The position numbers were made by a program, and so were the translations under genes. The notes below the pieces were generated by a model. It was not told where the DNA came from and ran no database searches. It was given only the letters and a program-made list of their open reading frames with translations. From Bacteroidota bacterium (GTDB lineage: Bacteria > Bacteroidota > Bacteroidia > Chitinophagales > Chitinophagaceae), in assembly GCA_023418315.1 (NCBI GenBank), contig JAEZZY010000056.1:84865-148864 (forward strand): a stretch of DNA of 64,000 nt, read 5' to 3'. This document shows positions 37,022 to 45,227 of this stretch, piece after piece (within the stretch, counting starts at the first letter, position 1; each line of letters opens with the position of its first letter).

Positions 37022-37588
37022 ATGAAACAGCTTTTTATGTTTGGATGGTGCCTATTCTTGTCTGCCCACTGCATAGCGCAAACCACAAGATCCGCAAAAG
37101 ATTCCGCGGGTAAATTTTTGCATAATAATATCTATGAATTTAATAAACGTGTTACTACAGATCCATTCCCGCCAATAGGCAAATGGAAAGATATAACAGG
37201 GAAGGAATTTGATTTCAACGCGATTAGCCGTGCTGCCGTTATACGCTTCGGTTTCCGGGGCTGCCCACCCTGCAAATCGGAGATGAAGACTTTTATCAAG
37301 CTGTCTAAAGAATATAAAAACGTGGATTTTCTCTATGTTACCTATGATAGCCCGCAGGAGATAGGAGAGGATATCAAAGCGTTTTATCCTGATGTTGGAA
37401 GGATGCGGTTCATTTCCATTCCACAAACTTATATCAATGCTTACCGCCTCACGTTCGGCTATCCTTGTACTTATTTAGTGCAAGCACCGAATGATGTGTT
37501 GCATGTAGAAAACGGAGGAACGGTAGATAAGGATTCTATAGTTCTCACTTATTACCGTCATACACTTGATAGTGTTTTCGCCCGTTGA
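37022..37588 (+). CDS. Exported TlpA/thioredoxin-like protein
   Basis: 188 aa with a signal peptide (MKQLFMFGWCLFLSAHCIAQ), so periplasmic. The thioredoxin active site is RFGFRGCPPCKSEM at ~80-93, with CPPC in place of the CGPC of thioredoxin. AVIRFGF supplies the strand before it, and the cis-Pro region is near FISIPQTYINAY. The LTFGYPCTYLV segment contains an extra Cys. Domain order fits TlpA/ResA-like disulfide reductases that serve cytochrome c maturation or reduce periplasmic cysteines. No partner gene lies nearby, so the substrate is unknown. Confidence 0.8.
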   Translation: MKQLFMFGWCLFLSAHCIAQTTRSAKDSAGKFLHNNIYEFNKRVTTDPFPPIGKWKDITGKEFDFNAISRAAVIRFGFRGCPPCKSEMKTFIKLSKEYKNVDFLYVTYDSPQEIGEDIKAFYPDVGRMRFISIPQTYINAYRLTFGYPCTYLVQAPNDVLHVENGGTVDKDSIVLTYYRHTLDSVFAR

Positions 37589-37688
37589 AGAAGCAAGGAA
37601 AAGTCCCTATAACGAACGGTTTTTTAAACGAGGTCTCCGAATATAAAATAGGAGAAAAACCGGAAAGGAAATTTTCGCAGATATGTCT

Positions 37689-39275
37689 TTATTTTATCTC
37701 CACAAGTTGCCAGGTATCGAAGCCCAGCAAGGCTTTCATCTTAGCGCCCACTTCGGTTTCCATCAGCCAGTTTTTAATATGCAGGAAACGTTCGCTGGAT
37801 GCTTCATCTTCTGCAAAAGCAGGGGAGAGCGCCGAGATTTCATCATACATCCATTTGGTGGCAGGCGATAATTTATCCTGATAGCCAAGGTGGGTAATGG
37901 CTTGCACAATAGCCATTGCATGAACGGATAAAACCTCAAAAGAATTTTCAATCACCCGGGCGCACATCTGCGCGGCATTGCAGCCCATGCTCACTATGTC
38001 CTGATTGTCGTTGTTGTTGGAAATGCTGTGGATGTACATAGGATTGCTCAGCGTCTGGTTTTCAGCTACATTGGATACAGCAGGGTATTGCATTCCCTGT
38101 ATGCCGAAGTTCAATCCAAGCCTTCCCCTGTTAATGAAAGGCGGCAGTTTTTTATTGAGATGATGATTGAGCAAAAAATTCAGTTGGCGTTCTGCAAGCA
38201 TGGAAAGCTTGGTAACGGCAATTTTGAGTTTGTCCATTTCCAGCGCTGTATAGTCGCCGTGGAAGTTGCCTCCGTGAAAAACATTCTTGCTTTCTTTGTC
38301 AATCACCGGGTTGTCGTTTACCGAGTTCAGCTCGCCGGTGATGACCCGCGCGGCATTTTCAATCGTATCATACACCGGCCCCAAGATTTGTGGCACACAA
38401 CGCAGCGAATAATATTCCTGCACCTTATCCTCTATCACTTCTTCCGTTACTTTTTTATCATAAAGATGTTCGTGGCGTTTGCGGAGCAATCCGCTTTTTT
38501 TGGAAATGGCGCGCATGGCTTTGGCAACCATTTGTTGTCCGGGATGCAGTTTTACCTTATTCAGTTCTTCCGAAAAATGGTCGTCATAGGCTTGCATGAT
38601 TTCATTCACCATCAGAGAAAAAAGAATTTGCCCGGTGATGAGTTTGCGGGCATGAAGCACATTTATAGCCCCTATACCGGTCATCGCAGAAGTACCGTTC
38701 AGCAGCCCCAATCCTTCACGGATGTGTATTTCCAACGGATGAAGGTTAAGGGTTTGGAACACGTGCTTCGCCGGGGTTACCTTGCCTTCAAACCAGAAAT
38801 TTCCTTCCCCGATCAAGCCAAGAGCAAGATGTGCCAACTGCACCAAATCGCCGCTTGCACCCACACCGCCGTGTGCATAAATGCAAGGATAGGCTCCGGC
38901 ATTGAGCAGGTTCGCCATCAGGGTGATGGTGCTGACGTGCACTCCGGAATAGCCAAGCAACAACGTATTCATGCGTGCCAGCAAGGTAGCGCGGCATTGC
39001 TGCTCTGTAAGCAATTGTCCCATGCCGGAGCAGTGGCTGCGGATCAGATTATACTGCAAGGCTTTCCGGTCGGTATCCTCAATGCGGTATTGCGCCATAG
39101 GTCCAAAACCGGTATTGATGCCGTATATCAGCTTGTCATCGGAAAATTTTTTCAGAAACTCAAAGCTATCCACCACGTTTTGGATGGCGGCATCATCAAT
39201 GCGCAGCTCTTCTTTTTGCAATACTATCTTTTCAAATGCGGCAAGATCAAGCGTTTTGGCACTAAGGGTAGTCAT
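37689..39275 (-). CDS. Aromatic amino acid ammonia-lyase (tyrosine/histidine ammonia-lyase family)
   Basis: 528 aa. Eliminates ammonia from an aromatic amino acid using the self-formed MIO cofactor, whose Ala-Ser-Gly precursor is in GGVGASGDLVQLAHLALGLI (~150). Other family blocks: YGINTGFGPMAQYRI, LNGTSAMTGIG, QEYYSLRCVPQILGP, NSVNDNPVID, NFHGDYTALEMD and SNNNDNQDIVSMG. The selectivity loop reads NLIRSHCSGMGQ. From memory this and the N-terminal blocks closely match Flavobacterium tyrosine ammonia-lyase (flexirubin-associated) more than classical HutH. No hutU, hutI or flexirubin genes flank it. Automated annotation would probably say HutH; the substrate needs testing. Confidence 0.85.
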   Translation of the reverse strand: MTTLSAKTLDLAAFEKIVLQKEELRIDDAAIQNVVDSFEFLKKFSDDKLIYGINTGFGPMAQYRIEDTDRKALQYNLIRSHCSGMGQLLTEQQCRATLLARMNTLLLGYSGVHVSTITLMANLLNAGAYPCIYAHGGVGASGDLVQLAHLALGLIGEGNFWFEGKVTPAKHVFQTLNLHPLEIHIREGLGLLNGTSAMTGIGAINVLHARKLITGQILFSLMVNEIMQAYDDHFSEELNKVKLHPGQQMVAKAMRAISKKSGLLRKRHEHLYDKKVTEEVIEDKVQEYYSLRCVPQILGPVYDTIENAARVITGELNSVNDNPVIDKESKNVFHGGNFHGDYTALEMDKLKIAVTKLSMLAERQLNFLLNHHLNKKLPPFINRGRLGLNFGIQGMQYPAVSNVAENQTLSNPMYIHSISNNNDNQDIVSMGCNAAQMCARVIENSFEVLSVHAMAIVQAITHLGYQDKLSPATKWMYDEISALSPAFAEDEASSERFLHIKNWLMETEVGAKMKALLGFDTWQLVEIK

Positions 39276-39297
39276 AAAAGGAATTGATTAAGGGGTG

Positions 39298-39305
39298 CAA
39301 AATTA
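39298..39305 (-). promoter_or_regulatory. Bacteroidota -7 box (TAATTTTG) of the ammonia-lyase gene
   Basis: Minus-strand TAnnTTTG 22 nt upstream of the ATG at 39275. Confidence 0.55.
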
Positions 39306-39382
39306 CTGTTTATATTGTTGTGGCTTTTCTATTCTCCACTTCGAGCTTTGAAATTTGATTTCTAAAAACTTGCCTGCCCGTT

Positions 39383-40906
39383 CTACACTAACACTTCTCC
39401 GCTCATTTCCGCCGGTATTTCCAAGCCCATGTAGTGCAGGATGGTAGGCGCTATATCGCCCAGTTTACCGGGTTTTATAGTGCCTTGAAAATCTTTGGAG
39501 ATAAGGAATAGCGGCACCGGATTGAGGGTATGTGCGGTATTGGGCGAGCCATCGTCATTCACCATATAATCGGCATTGCCATGGTCGGCAGTGAGGAAGA
39601 CGGTATAGCCGTTTTCCAAAGCTATAGGTACGATTTCGCTCACACATTTATCCACCGTTTCTACGGCTTTTACTACGGCTTCCCATACGCCCGTATGCCC
39701 CACCATATCCGCATTGGCAAAGTTGAGGCAAATGAAATCCGCCCATTGTGTTTTTATTTCGGGAAGGATGGCTTCCTTCATTTCTATAGCGCTCATTTCG
39801 GGTTTCAGATCGTAAGTAGGCACCGTTTTGGGGGAAGGAATCATGATGCGTTTTTCTCCTTCAAATTCCTTTTCCCTACCGCCGCTGAAGAAAAAAGTAA
39901 CATGCGGATATTTTTCGGTTTCGGCTATGCGGATTTGTTTCCGATGATTTTTCTCCATCACTTCGCCGAGGGTATTGGTCAGGTTATCATTATGGAAGAA
40001 GACGCCTATATTTTTGTAGGTGGCGTCGTACTCCGTCATGGTGGCATAATGCAGTTGCAGCGGCTCCATCCCATGCTCGGGAAAAGCCTGCTGAGTGAGC
40101 GCTACCGTGATCTCGCGGCATCTGTCGGTACGGAAGTTAAAGCAAATGACAATATCGCCTTCTTCGATAAGTGCCACGGGTTGGTTGTCTTCATCACAGA
40201 TAATAATGGGTTTGATAAATTCATCCGTTACTTCTTCGTTGTAGGAATTTTGGATAGCGGCCAGGGCATCTTGTGTGTGTAAGCCTACTCCTTTCGTAAG
40301 CGCGTCATAGGCAATCTTTACCCGCTCCCATCGTTTATCCCTGTCCATAGCATAATAACGCCCGCATACGGTAGCCAGTCTGCCGCCGGTCATTTTCAGG
40401 TGTTCTTCCAGTTCGGCGATATATTGAAGTCCGCTTTTGGGATCGGTATCGCGACCATCCGTAAAGGCATGAACGGCTACTTTAGGCACTTCATTTTTCC
40501 AGGCCAGCGAGGTAAGCGCTTTGATATGATTGATATGGGAATGCACGCCGCCATCACTTACCAGCCCTATAAAATGCACGGTTTTATCTTGTGCTTTGGC
40601 TACATCAAACAACGTATGTAACACCGGATTTTTCTCCAGCTCTCCATCCCGCACGGCTACGTTGATGCGTTGTAACTCTTGATAGACGATTCTTCCCGCG
40701 CCTATATTGAGGTGCCCTACTTCGGAATTGCCCATTTGTCCGTCGGGCAAGCCTACTGCTTCTCCGCAGGTGATGAGCTGGGTATGAGGGTATTGGGTAT
40801 AAAGTGATTTCACATAGGGAACATGGGCGTTGGCAATGGCATCGGAGGAAGGTATTTGTCCGTGCCCCCATCCGTCCATTATGATGAGCATAACTTTTTT
40901 CGTCAT
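39383..40906 (-). CDS. gpmI: 2,3-bisphosphoglycerate-independent phosphoglycerate mutase
   Basis: 507 aa, alkaline-phosphatase superfamily, interconverts 3- and 2-phosphoglycerate with two Mn ions. Hallmarks: IIMDGWGHG at the N-terminus (metal Asp), catalytic Ser in QMGNSEVGHLNIGAG (~56-70), AFTDGRDTDPKSG, RYYAMDRDKRWER, and the metal sites NFANADMVGHTG and TADHGNADYM. Complete at the expected length. A TAATTTTG box ends only 4 nt before the start codon, implying a leaderless or nearly leaderless mRNA. Confidence 0.97.
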   Translation of the reverse strand: MTKKVMLIIMDGWGHGQIPSSDAIANAHVPYVKSLYTQYPHTQLITCGEAVGLPDGQMGNSEVGHLNIGAGRIVYQELQRINVAVRDGELEKNPVLHTLFDVAKAQDKTVHFIGLVSDGGVHSHINHIKALTSLAWKNEVPKVAVHAFTDGRDTDPKSGLQYIAELEEHLKMTGGRLATVCGRYYAMDRDKRWERVKIAYDALTKGVGLHTQDALAAIQNSYNEEVTDEFIKPIIICDEDNQPVALIEEGDIVICFNFRTDRCREITVALTQQAFPEHGMEPLQLHYATMTEYDATYKNIGVFFHNDNLTNTLGEVMEKNHRKQIRIAETEKYPHVTFFFSGGREKEFEGEKRIMIPSPKTVPTYDLKPEMSAIEMKEAILPEIKTQWADFICLNFANADMVGHTGVWEAVVKAVETVDKCVSEIVPIALENGYTVFLTADHGNADYMVNDDGSPNTAHTLNPVPLFLISKDFQGTIKPGKLGDIAPTILHYMGLEIPAEMSGEVLV

Positions 40907-40910
40907 GGCG

Positions 40911-40918
40911 CAAAATTA
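40911..40918 (-). promoter_or_regulatory. Bacteroidota -7 box (TAATTTTG) abutting the gpmI start
   Basis: Minus-strand TAnnTTTG separated from the gpmI ATG by 4 nt. It is either a leaderless promoter or a chance match. Confidence 0.45.
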
Positions 40919-40992
40919 ATCAGCAGGGCACAAGAAGTGGCATATTTTTAGATAATCCTTATCTTGTTGGCGTGAATAGTGCATTTTCGTTC

Positions 40993-41382
40993 ATGAATTT
41001 CCTAAAAAAATATATCGTCTTAATCCTTAGCTTTTCTTTCCTTTCCTACATTTCTTATGCTGGAAATTGTATTGATCTTATCCGTCAGCAGCTTGCAAAA
41101 GGCAATGCCTCTGCGGTATCCGGGTATTTTGATGCTAATCTTTCTTTAAGCTTGCCGGGCGGCCAGGCTACTTATAGCCAAGCGCAGGCATCAATGATTC
41201 TCCATGATTTTTTTGAAAAAAACCCCTCCAAACAGGCTACTATAGAACGCAGCGGCGATAGGGGCGACCATCAATTTGCCATAGGGAAACTGGCTACCGA
41301 TAAAGGGGTGTACCGGCTATACCTTGTGGTGAAGGAAGAAGATAAAGAATGTGTGATAAAAGAACTGCGGCTGGAAAAATAA
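40993..41382 (+). CDS. DUF4783 small exported protein
   Basis: 129 aa from ATG 40993; a GTG at 40972 would add seven residues before the signal peptide. The signal peptide is MNFLKKYIVLILSFSFLSYISYAG. The mature part (LIRQQLAKGNASAVSGYFDA, SQAQASMILHDFFEKN, YRLYLVVKEEDKECVIKELRLEK) is a small SnoaL/NTF2-like fold assigned to DUF4783, common and uncharacterised in Bacteroidota. It is divergent from gpmI with an 86-nt gap. Confidence 0.85.
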   Translation: MNFLKKYIVLILSFSFLSYISYAGNCIDLIRQQLAKGNASAVSGYFDANLSLSLPGGQATYSQAQASMILHDFFEKNPSKQATIERSGDRGDHQFAIGKLATDKGVYRLYLVVKEEDKECVIKELRLEK

Positions 41383-41541
41383 AGAACCCGGTTACTTCAT
41401 TTCTTATTTCCGCAAAGCGAATTTCCCTATGATGCCCAAAATCTCTATAAACAATATTGTTGGCATAGATGATAAGGAAATTAAGAATCGTGCGCGGTGC
41501 ATTCAGCATTATGTGCAGATTTTTAATTGATACAGACATCC

Positions 41542-41549
41542 TACATTTG
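41542..41549 (+). promoter_or_regulatory. Bacteroidota -7 box (TACATTTG) of the MlaE-like permease gene
   Basis: TAnnTTTG 12 nt before the ATG at 41562, so the leader is very short. Confidence 0.55.
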
Positions 41550-41561
41550 TAGTAAGCTGTT

Positions 41562-42305
41562 ATGATAAAAAGATTTTTAGAACACTTCGGCGCATTTTCC
41601 CTCATGCTGAAAGAAGGCATTGCCAAACCGGAAAATGCAAAGGTTTACTGGAAGGAGTTTATGGAGCAATGCAATGATATTGGTATTCGCTCGCTGCCCA
41701 TTGTGCTGATTATTTCCATGTTTCTGGGCATGGTGCTCACCATCCAAACGGCCTATCAGTTGGTAAGCCCGCTGGTGCCGAAGCCGGTAATCGCCGGTAT
41801 CGTAAGAGACTCGGCTATCCTGGAGCTATCGCCTACCGTAGTGTGCATCGTGCTGGCAGGCGTGGTAGGTTCTAAAATCGCTTCCGAACTGGGCAATATG
41901 CGGGTGAGCGAACAAATAGATGCACTCGAAATTATGGGTATCAATACCAAGACCTATCTGGTACTTCCTAAGATTATAGCAGCGTTGATTATGGTGCCTT
42001 GTCTGATTGTGTTGTCCATAGCCGTTACCATTTTAGGCGGTTATATAGCGGGCATGTTTTCCAGTATCTTGTCTAAAGAGCAGTTTCAACAAGGGCTTAT
42101 TTCGGGCTTTCTTCCCTATAATATTTTCTTTGCGCTTACTAAGGCCGGTGTCTTTGCATTTATCCTTTCCGCCATCCCTGCTTACTATGGTTATCATGTA
42201 AAAGGCGGCGCTTTGGAAATCGGACGCGCTTCCACTACGTCGGTGGTGGTAAGCTGCATTTTGATTCTGCTGGCAGATTATATCCTGTCTATCTTGTTGT
42301 TGTAA
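41562..42305 (+). CDS. mlaE: MlaE/YrbE-family ABC transporter permease
   Basis: 247 aa, inner-membrane permease of the MlaFEDB/Tgd1 lipid transport family. Family blocks: IGIRSLPIVLIISMFLGMVLT, VRDSAILELSPTVVCIVLAGVVGSKIASELGNMRVSEQIDALEIMGI (quoted in part) and a C-terminal GRASTTSVVVSCILIL. The EQIDALEIMG loop is the coupling helix that meets the ATPase. In most Bacteroidota the ATPase (mlaF) and MCE protein (mlaD) follow directly. Here the next gene is msrB on the other strand, so the partners must be elsewhere. The predicted role is phospholipid transport between inner and outer membrane. Confidence 0.88.
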   Translation: MIKRFLEHFGAFSLMLKEGIAKPENAKVYWKEFMEQCNDIGIRSLPIVLIISMFLGMVLTIQTAYQLVSPLVPKPVIAGIVRDSAILELSPTVVCIVLAGVVGSKIASELGNMRVSEQIDALEIMGINTKTYLVLPKIIAALIMVPCLIVLSIAVTILGGYIAGMFSSILSKEQFQQGLISGFLPYNIFFALTKAGVFAFILSAIPAYYGYHVKGGALEIGRASTTSVVVSCILILLADYILSILLL

Positions 42306-42320
42306 AAGCCTATAATTCCT

Positions 42321-42842
42321 TTATTTTTCCGGCACAAAATCCAGCACTGCCGAGTTCATACAAAAACGCTTGTAGGTAGGTGCCGGCCCATCGTCGAAAA
42401 TATGACCGAGATGGGAATTGCAACGCCCGCATTCCACTTCGATACGGTGCATGCCGTGGCTGTTGTCTTCTTTATAGAGGACAGATTTTTCCCGAATAGG
42501 TTCGTAAAAGCTGGGCCATCCGCAACTGCTGGCAAATTTCGCATCCGATTTAAAAAGATGATTGCCGCATACGGCGCAGTAATAATCGCCCTTTGCGTCG
42601 GCATTCCAGTATTTTCCGGTAAAGGCATATTCCGTACCTTGTTCGCGGGCAATGTGGTAAACCTCGGCAGGAAGTATTTTTTTCCATTCGGCATCGCTCA
42701 CATCCAGGTGCGTGGTATCCGTGCGGCTGTAATAAGGATTGTTGTTGTGTGCTGTATCCATGGATTTCTTTTTTTGCGCATTGCTGCAATGGGAAAGAAA
42801 AAACATTCCGACAAATAAGGCAGGCAATGCAAATGATTTCAT
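42321..42842 (-). CDS. msrB: Peptide-methionine (R)-S-oxide reductase, exported lipoprotein form
   Basis: 173 aa. The N-terminus is a lipoprotein signal (LPALFVGMFFLSHC, Cys ~19), so the enzyme is anchored in the periplasm rather than cytoplasmic. The MsrB domain (~45-170) has the two structural zinc CxxC pairs (CAVCGNHLF, CGRCNSHLGH), the substrate pocket GWPSFYEP and the catalytic Cys in YKRFCMNSAVLDF. It reduces methionine-R-sulfoxide in proteins. It is convergent with mlaE, 15 nt apart, and downstream of the M16 homologue. An MsrA partner is not present in the window. Confidence 0.93.
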   Translation of the reverse strand: MKSFALPALFVGMFFLSHCSNAQKKKSMDTAHNNNPYYSRTDTTHLDVSDAEWKKILPAEVYHIAREQGTEYAFTGKYWNADAKGDYYCAVCGNHLFKSDAKFASSCGWPSFYEPIREKSVLYKEDNSHGMHRIEVECGRCNSHLGHIFDDGPAPTYKRFCMNSAVLDFVPEK

Positions 42843-42872
42843 GCTTTAAGTTACGGAATAAAAAGTATTTCC

Positions 42873-44153
42873 CTATACCACTACCAATTCATAAAAATCC
42901 TCTTTCTGCCAATATTTGCGGGCGAGTTGTTGCAATTCCTTAGCTGTAACGGTTTTATAAATGCCTATGTTCCTGTTAAAATGATCAATGGTAAGCCCGT
43001 TCAGGATAAGGCTGCGCCAGCGTTGGATGATGTGAAAAGGTCCATCGAGATCGCCGAGCAGATTACCGAGCAGGTAGTTCTTCACCAGCAGCAGTTCTTC
43101 TTCTCCCACTTGCTCCGTACATAGCCTGTCCATTTCAAAATAAATTTCGTTTACGGCTTTTTCGATCACATCCCTGCCCACTTCCGTATGGATGGTTAAA
43201 GTGCCGCCGTGCCGGAACGGCGATTGTGCACTATAAATACCATAGGTATAGCCTTTGTCTTCGCGGATATTGCTCATGAGCCGCGAGCCGAAATAGCCGC
43301 CGAATAGGGTATTCAGCACCACCATCGGCGCAAAATCTTCATGATGACGGTTGATGAATTCCCGCCCTATGCGGATGGCGCCTTGCACCCCGTTCGGGTC
43401 ATTGGTTATATACTGCTTTCGTTCCGCAGAGGGTTGTTTTTCAAAACTGTGCAGCATAGCCGGTTGGGCGGTCAATTCCGTTTTCCCGAACACCTCTTCC
43501 ACGGCTTTTAGTTCTTTATCGCTTATTTTTCCGCTTATAAAAAGATGCGCCTGTGACAGGTTGAAACGCGATGAATAATAATCCAGCAAATCTTGCCGTT
43601 GCAAGGCGTTTATATCTTTTTCTTTAGAATAACGACCATAGGGATGCGCTTCGCCGAAGATAGCCGCGTCTATTTTTTGGTTGGCTACAAATTCGCATTG
43701 CCTAAGGCTTACGGCTAATTTCTGAATAGTATTTTGCCGGTACAAAGCCAGTTCTTCTTCGGGAAAAATGGAATGGAGCAAAACCTCGTGCACTACGGGC
43801 AGCAGCTTAGGCAAATGCTTGCTAAGCGTAAAAAGCGACACGATCACAAAATCGTTTCCGCAACTTACTTGCAAATTGGCTCCGTAAAATTCAAAGGCTT
43901 CGTTTATAGCTTGTGCGCTGCGCCGAAGGGTTCCGTTTTTCAGCAAGGCTGCGGTGGACTGTGCTACACCGGGCTTCGGTTCATACCATATACCCGCCGG
44001 AAAAACCCAATCCACCTCTATCACATCCTGCACACCGGCATTCAGCCAGTGGAGCGTGATCCCGTTTTGCATCACCGTTTGCTGCAAAGGCGGTAATATA
44101 TAGTTGAAGTCTATGGCATCGTGTATCTTGGGTGCTTGGGTTCTGTCGGGCAT
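42873..44153 (-). CDS. M16 insulinase-family protein lacking the zinc site (non-catalytic type)
   Basis: 426 aa, cytoplasmic or periplasmic without an evident signal peptide. It has two M16 halves: N-terminal (NGITLHWLNAGVQDVIEVDWVF... AALLKNGTLRRSAQAINEAFEFYGANL) and C-terminal (VLNTLFGGYFGSRLMSNIREDKGYTYGIYSA, the R/Y substrate loop). Where catalytic M16 proteins have HxxEH, this one reads GVAQSTAALLKNG, so the zinc ligands are gone. Such forms usually pair with an active M16 subunit as an alpha/beta heterodimer. No active partner is next to it. Confidence 0.85.
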   Translation of the reverse strand: MPDRTQAPKIHDAIDFNYILPPLQQTVMQNGITLHWLNAGVQDVIEVDWVFPAGIWYEPKPGVAQSTAALLKNGTLRRSAQAINEAFEFYGANLQVSCGNDFVIVSLFTLSKHLPKLLPVVHEVLLHSIFPEEELALYRQNTIQKLAVSLRQCEFVANQKIDAAIFGEAHPYGRYSKEKDINALQRQDLLDYYSSRFNLSQAHLFISGKISDKELKAVEEVFGKTELTAQPAMLHSFEKQPSAERKQYITNDPNGVQGAIRIGREFINRHHEDFAPMVVLNTLFGGYFGSRLMSNIREDKGYTYGIYSAQSPFRHGGTLTIHTEVGRDVIEKAVNEIYFEMDRLCTEQVGEEELLLVKNYLLGNLLGDLDGPFHIIQRWRSLILNGLTIDHFNRNIGIYKTVTAKELQQLARKYWQKEDFYELVVV

Positions 44154-44247
44154 CTATTGATTTTTTATGGGGGTGATAAGCTTATAAAAGCGTTAAATGA
44201 ATTAATCTCTAAAAAGCTGGTCCGCACTGTTCATTATCTCCGCTGTT

Positions 44248-44760
44248 TTACTGCATAAACAACGATTTTAATTCGCCTGCTTCATCGGGTTTCATTTTTC
44301 CGCCGAGAATCAAGCGTAGTTGCCTTCTTCTCAGGGCTCCGTCAAACATGGTTTTGTCTTCCTCCGTTTCGGGAGTGATGGGATCTACTTTGCGGGGCTT
44401 ACCGTGTGGGTCCAGCGCCACAAAAGTAAAATAAGCTTCATTGGTGAGGTATTTATAACGCGATTGCAGGTCTTCGCCCCATACTCTCAGAAAGACTTCC
44501 ATAGATGAATTGAAAGAACGGGTAACGCGGCTCTCAATAATGAGCAGATTGCCCAGCTTCACCGGATTGTTGAAGGATACATTATCTACGGAAGCGGTTA
44601 CTACCGGACAATTGCAATGCTTCATGGCAGAGATGGCAGAGCTGATGTCCATCATATAGAGCAATCTGCCGCCCATCAAATTGCCCAAGGTATTGGTATC
44701 ATTGGGCAGCACCATTTCGCTCATCACATTGTAGGTATCTTTAGGATACTTTGGTTGCAT
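44248..44760 (-). CDS. Acyl-CoA thioesterase (YciA/ACOT-type hotdog fold)
   Basis: 170 aa, one hotdog domain. The start MSEMVLPNDTNTLGNLMGGRLLYMMD contains the Asn-Gly-rich signature of YciA/BFIT thioesterases, where the Asp in YMMDISSAISAMKH is catalytic. VVTASVDNVSFNNPVKLGNLLIIESRVT follows. It hydrolyses acyl-CoA to the free acid and CoA. A C-terminal helical tail (~130-170) is longer than in YciA. A TACCTTTG box stands 26 nt upstream; no operon partner is evident. Confidence 0.88.
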   Translation of the reverse strand: MQPKYPKDTYNVMSEMVLPNDTNTLGNLMGGRLLYMMDISSAISAMKHCNCPVVTASVDNVSFNNPVKLGNLLIIESRVTRSFNSSMEVFLRVWGEDLQSRYKYLTNEAYFTFVALDPHGKPRKVDPITPETEEDKTMFDGALRRRQLRLILGGKMKPDEAGELKSLFMQ

Positions 44761-44786
44761 AAAAAATAAAAAATGTTGAAACGCGC

Positions 44787-44794
44787 CAAAGGTA
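44787..44794 (-). promoter_or_regulatory. Bacteroidota -7 box (TACCTTTG) of the thioesterase gene
   Basis: Perfect TAnnTTTG on the minus strand upstream of the ATG at 44760. Confidence 0.6.
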
Positions 44795-44850
44795 GGTGGA
44801 AATGGTTGATTAGTGGAAAGGTAGATTGCTTACGAAAAGAATCCTATTCC

Positions 44851-45177
44851 TTAATGTGCTACCGCCTTCAAGCCTATGATAGAGCCTATGAGTGTGGTAA
44901 TAAAGAACAACCGCATAAAGGTAGCCGGTTCTTTAAAAAACAAAATGCCTACCACCACCGTGCCTACCGCGCCTACGCCTGTCCATACGGCATAAGCCGT
45001 ACCCATAGGAAGGGCTTGAGTGGCTTTGTAAAGCAGGTACATGCTAATGATAAGACTGATGAAAAAACCTGCGAGCCAATAGAGGGAGGTAACGCCTGTG
45101 GTTTCTTTTGCTTTGCTGAGGCATGTGGTGAAGCCCACTTCAAACAAACCTGCCACGATGAGGATGAGCCAATTCAT
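44851..45177 (-). CDS. gdx: SMR-family exporter, SugE/Gdx type (guanidinium exporter)
   Basis: 108 aa from the ATG at 45175-45177; the frame runs 16 codons further up, but conserved SMR proteins begin MNW. Four TM helices: NWLILIVAGLFEVGFTTCLS with the essential Glu at 13, LYWLAGFFISLIISMYLLYKA, the signature PMGTAYAVWTGVGAVGTVV, and RLFFITTLIGSIIGLKAVAH. The AVWTGVGAVG and IGLK ends match SugE/Gdx rather than EmrE. Gdx exports guanidinium in antiport with protons. No guanidine riboswitch motif was seen in the ~50 nt upstream. Confidence 0.88.
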   Translation of the reverse strand: MNWLILIVAGLFEVGFTTCLSKAKETTGVTSLYWLAGFFISLIISMYLLYKATQALPMGTAYAVWTGVGAVGTVVVGILFFKEPATFMRLFFITTLIGSIIGLKAVAH

Positions 45178-45195
45178 GAATAGAAAATTTAAGCG

Positions 45196-45203
45196 CAAAG
45201 GTA
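45196..45203 (-). promoter_or_regulatory. Bacteroidota -7 box (TACCTTTG) of the SMR exporter gene
   Basis: TAnnTTTG 18 nt upstream of the ATG at 45177, between it and the end of the OmpA-family gene. Confidence 0.6.
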
Positions 45204-45227
45204 TTTTATTCTTCCTATAGCCCATCC

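Noticed and set aside
38028..39287. 419-codon open frame antisense to the ammonia-lyase gene
   Set aside because: It mirrors a conserved gene, has no recognisable domain, and is caused by codon bias of the opposite strand.
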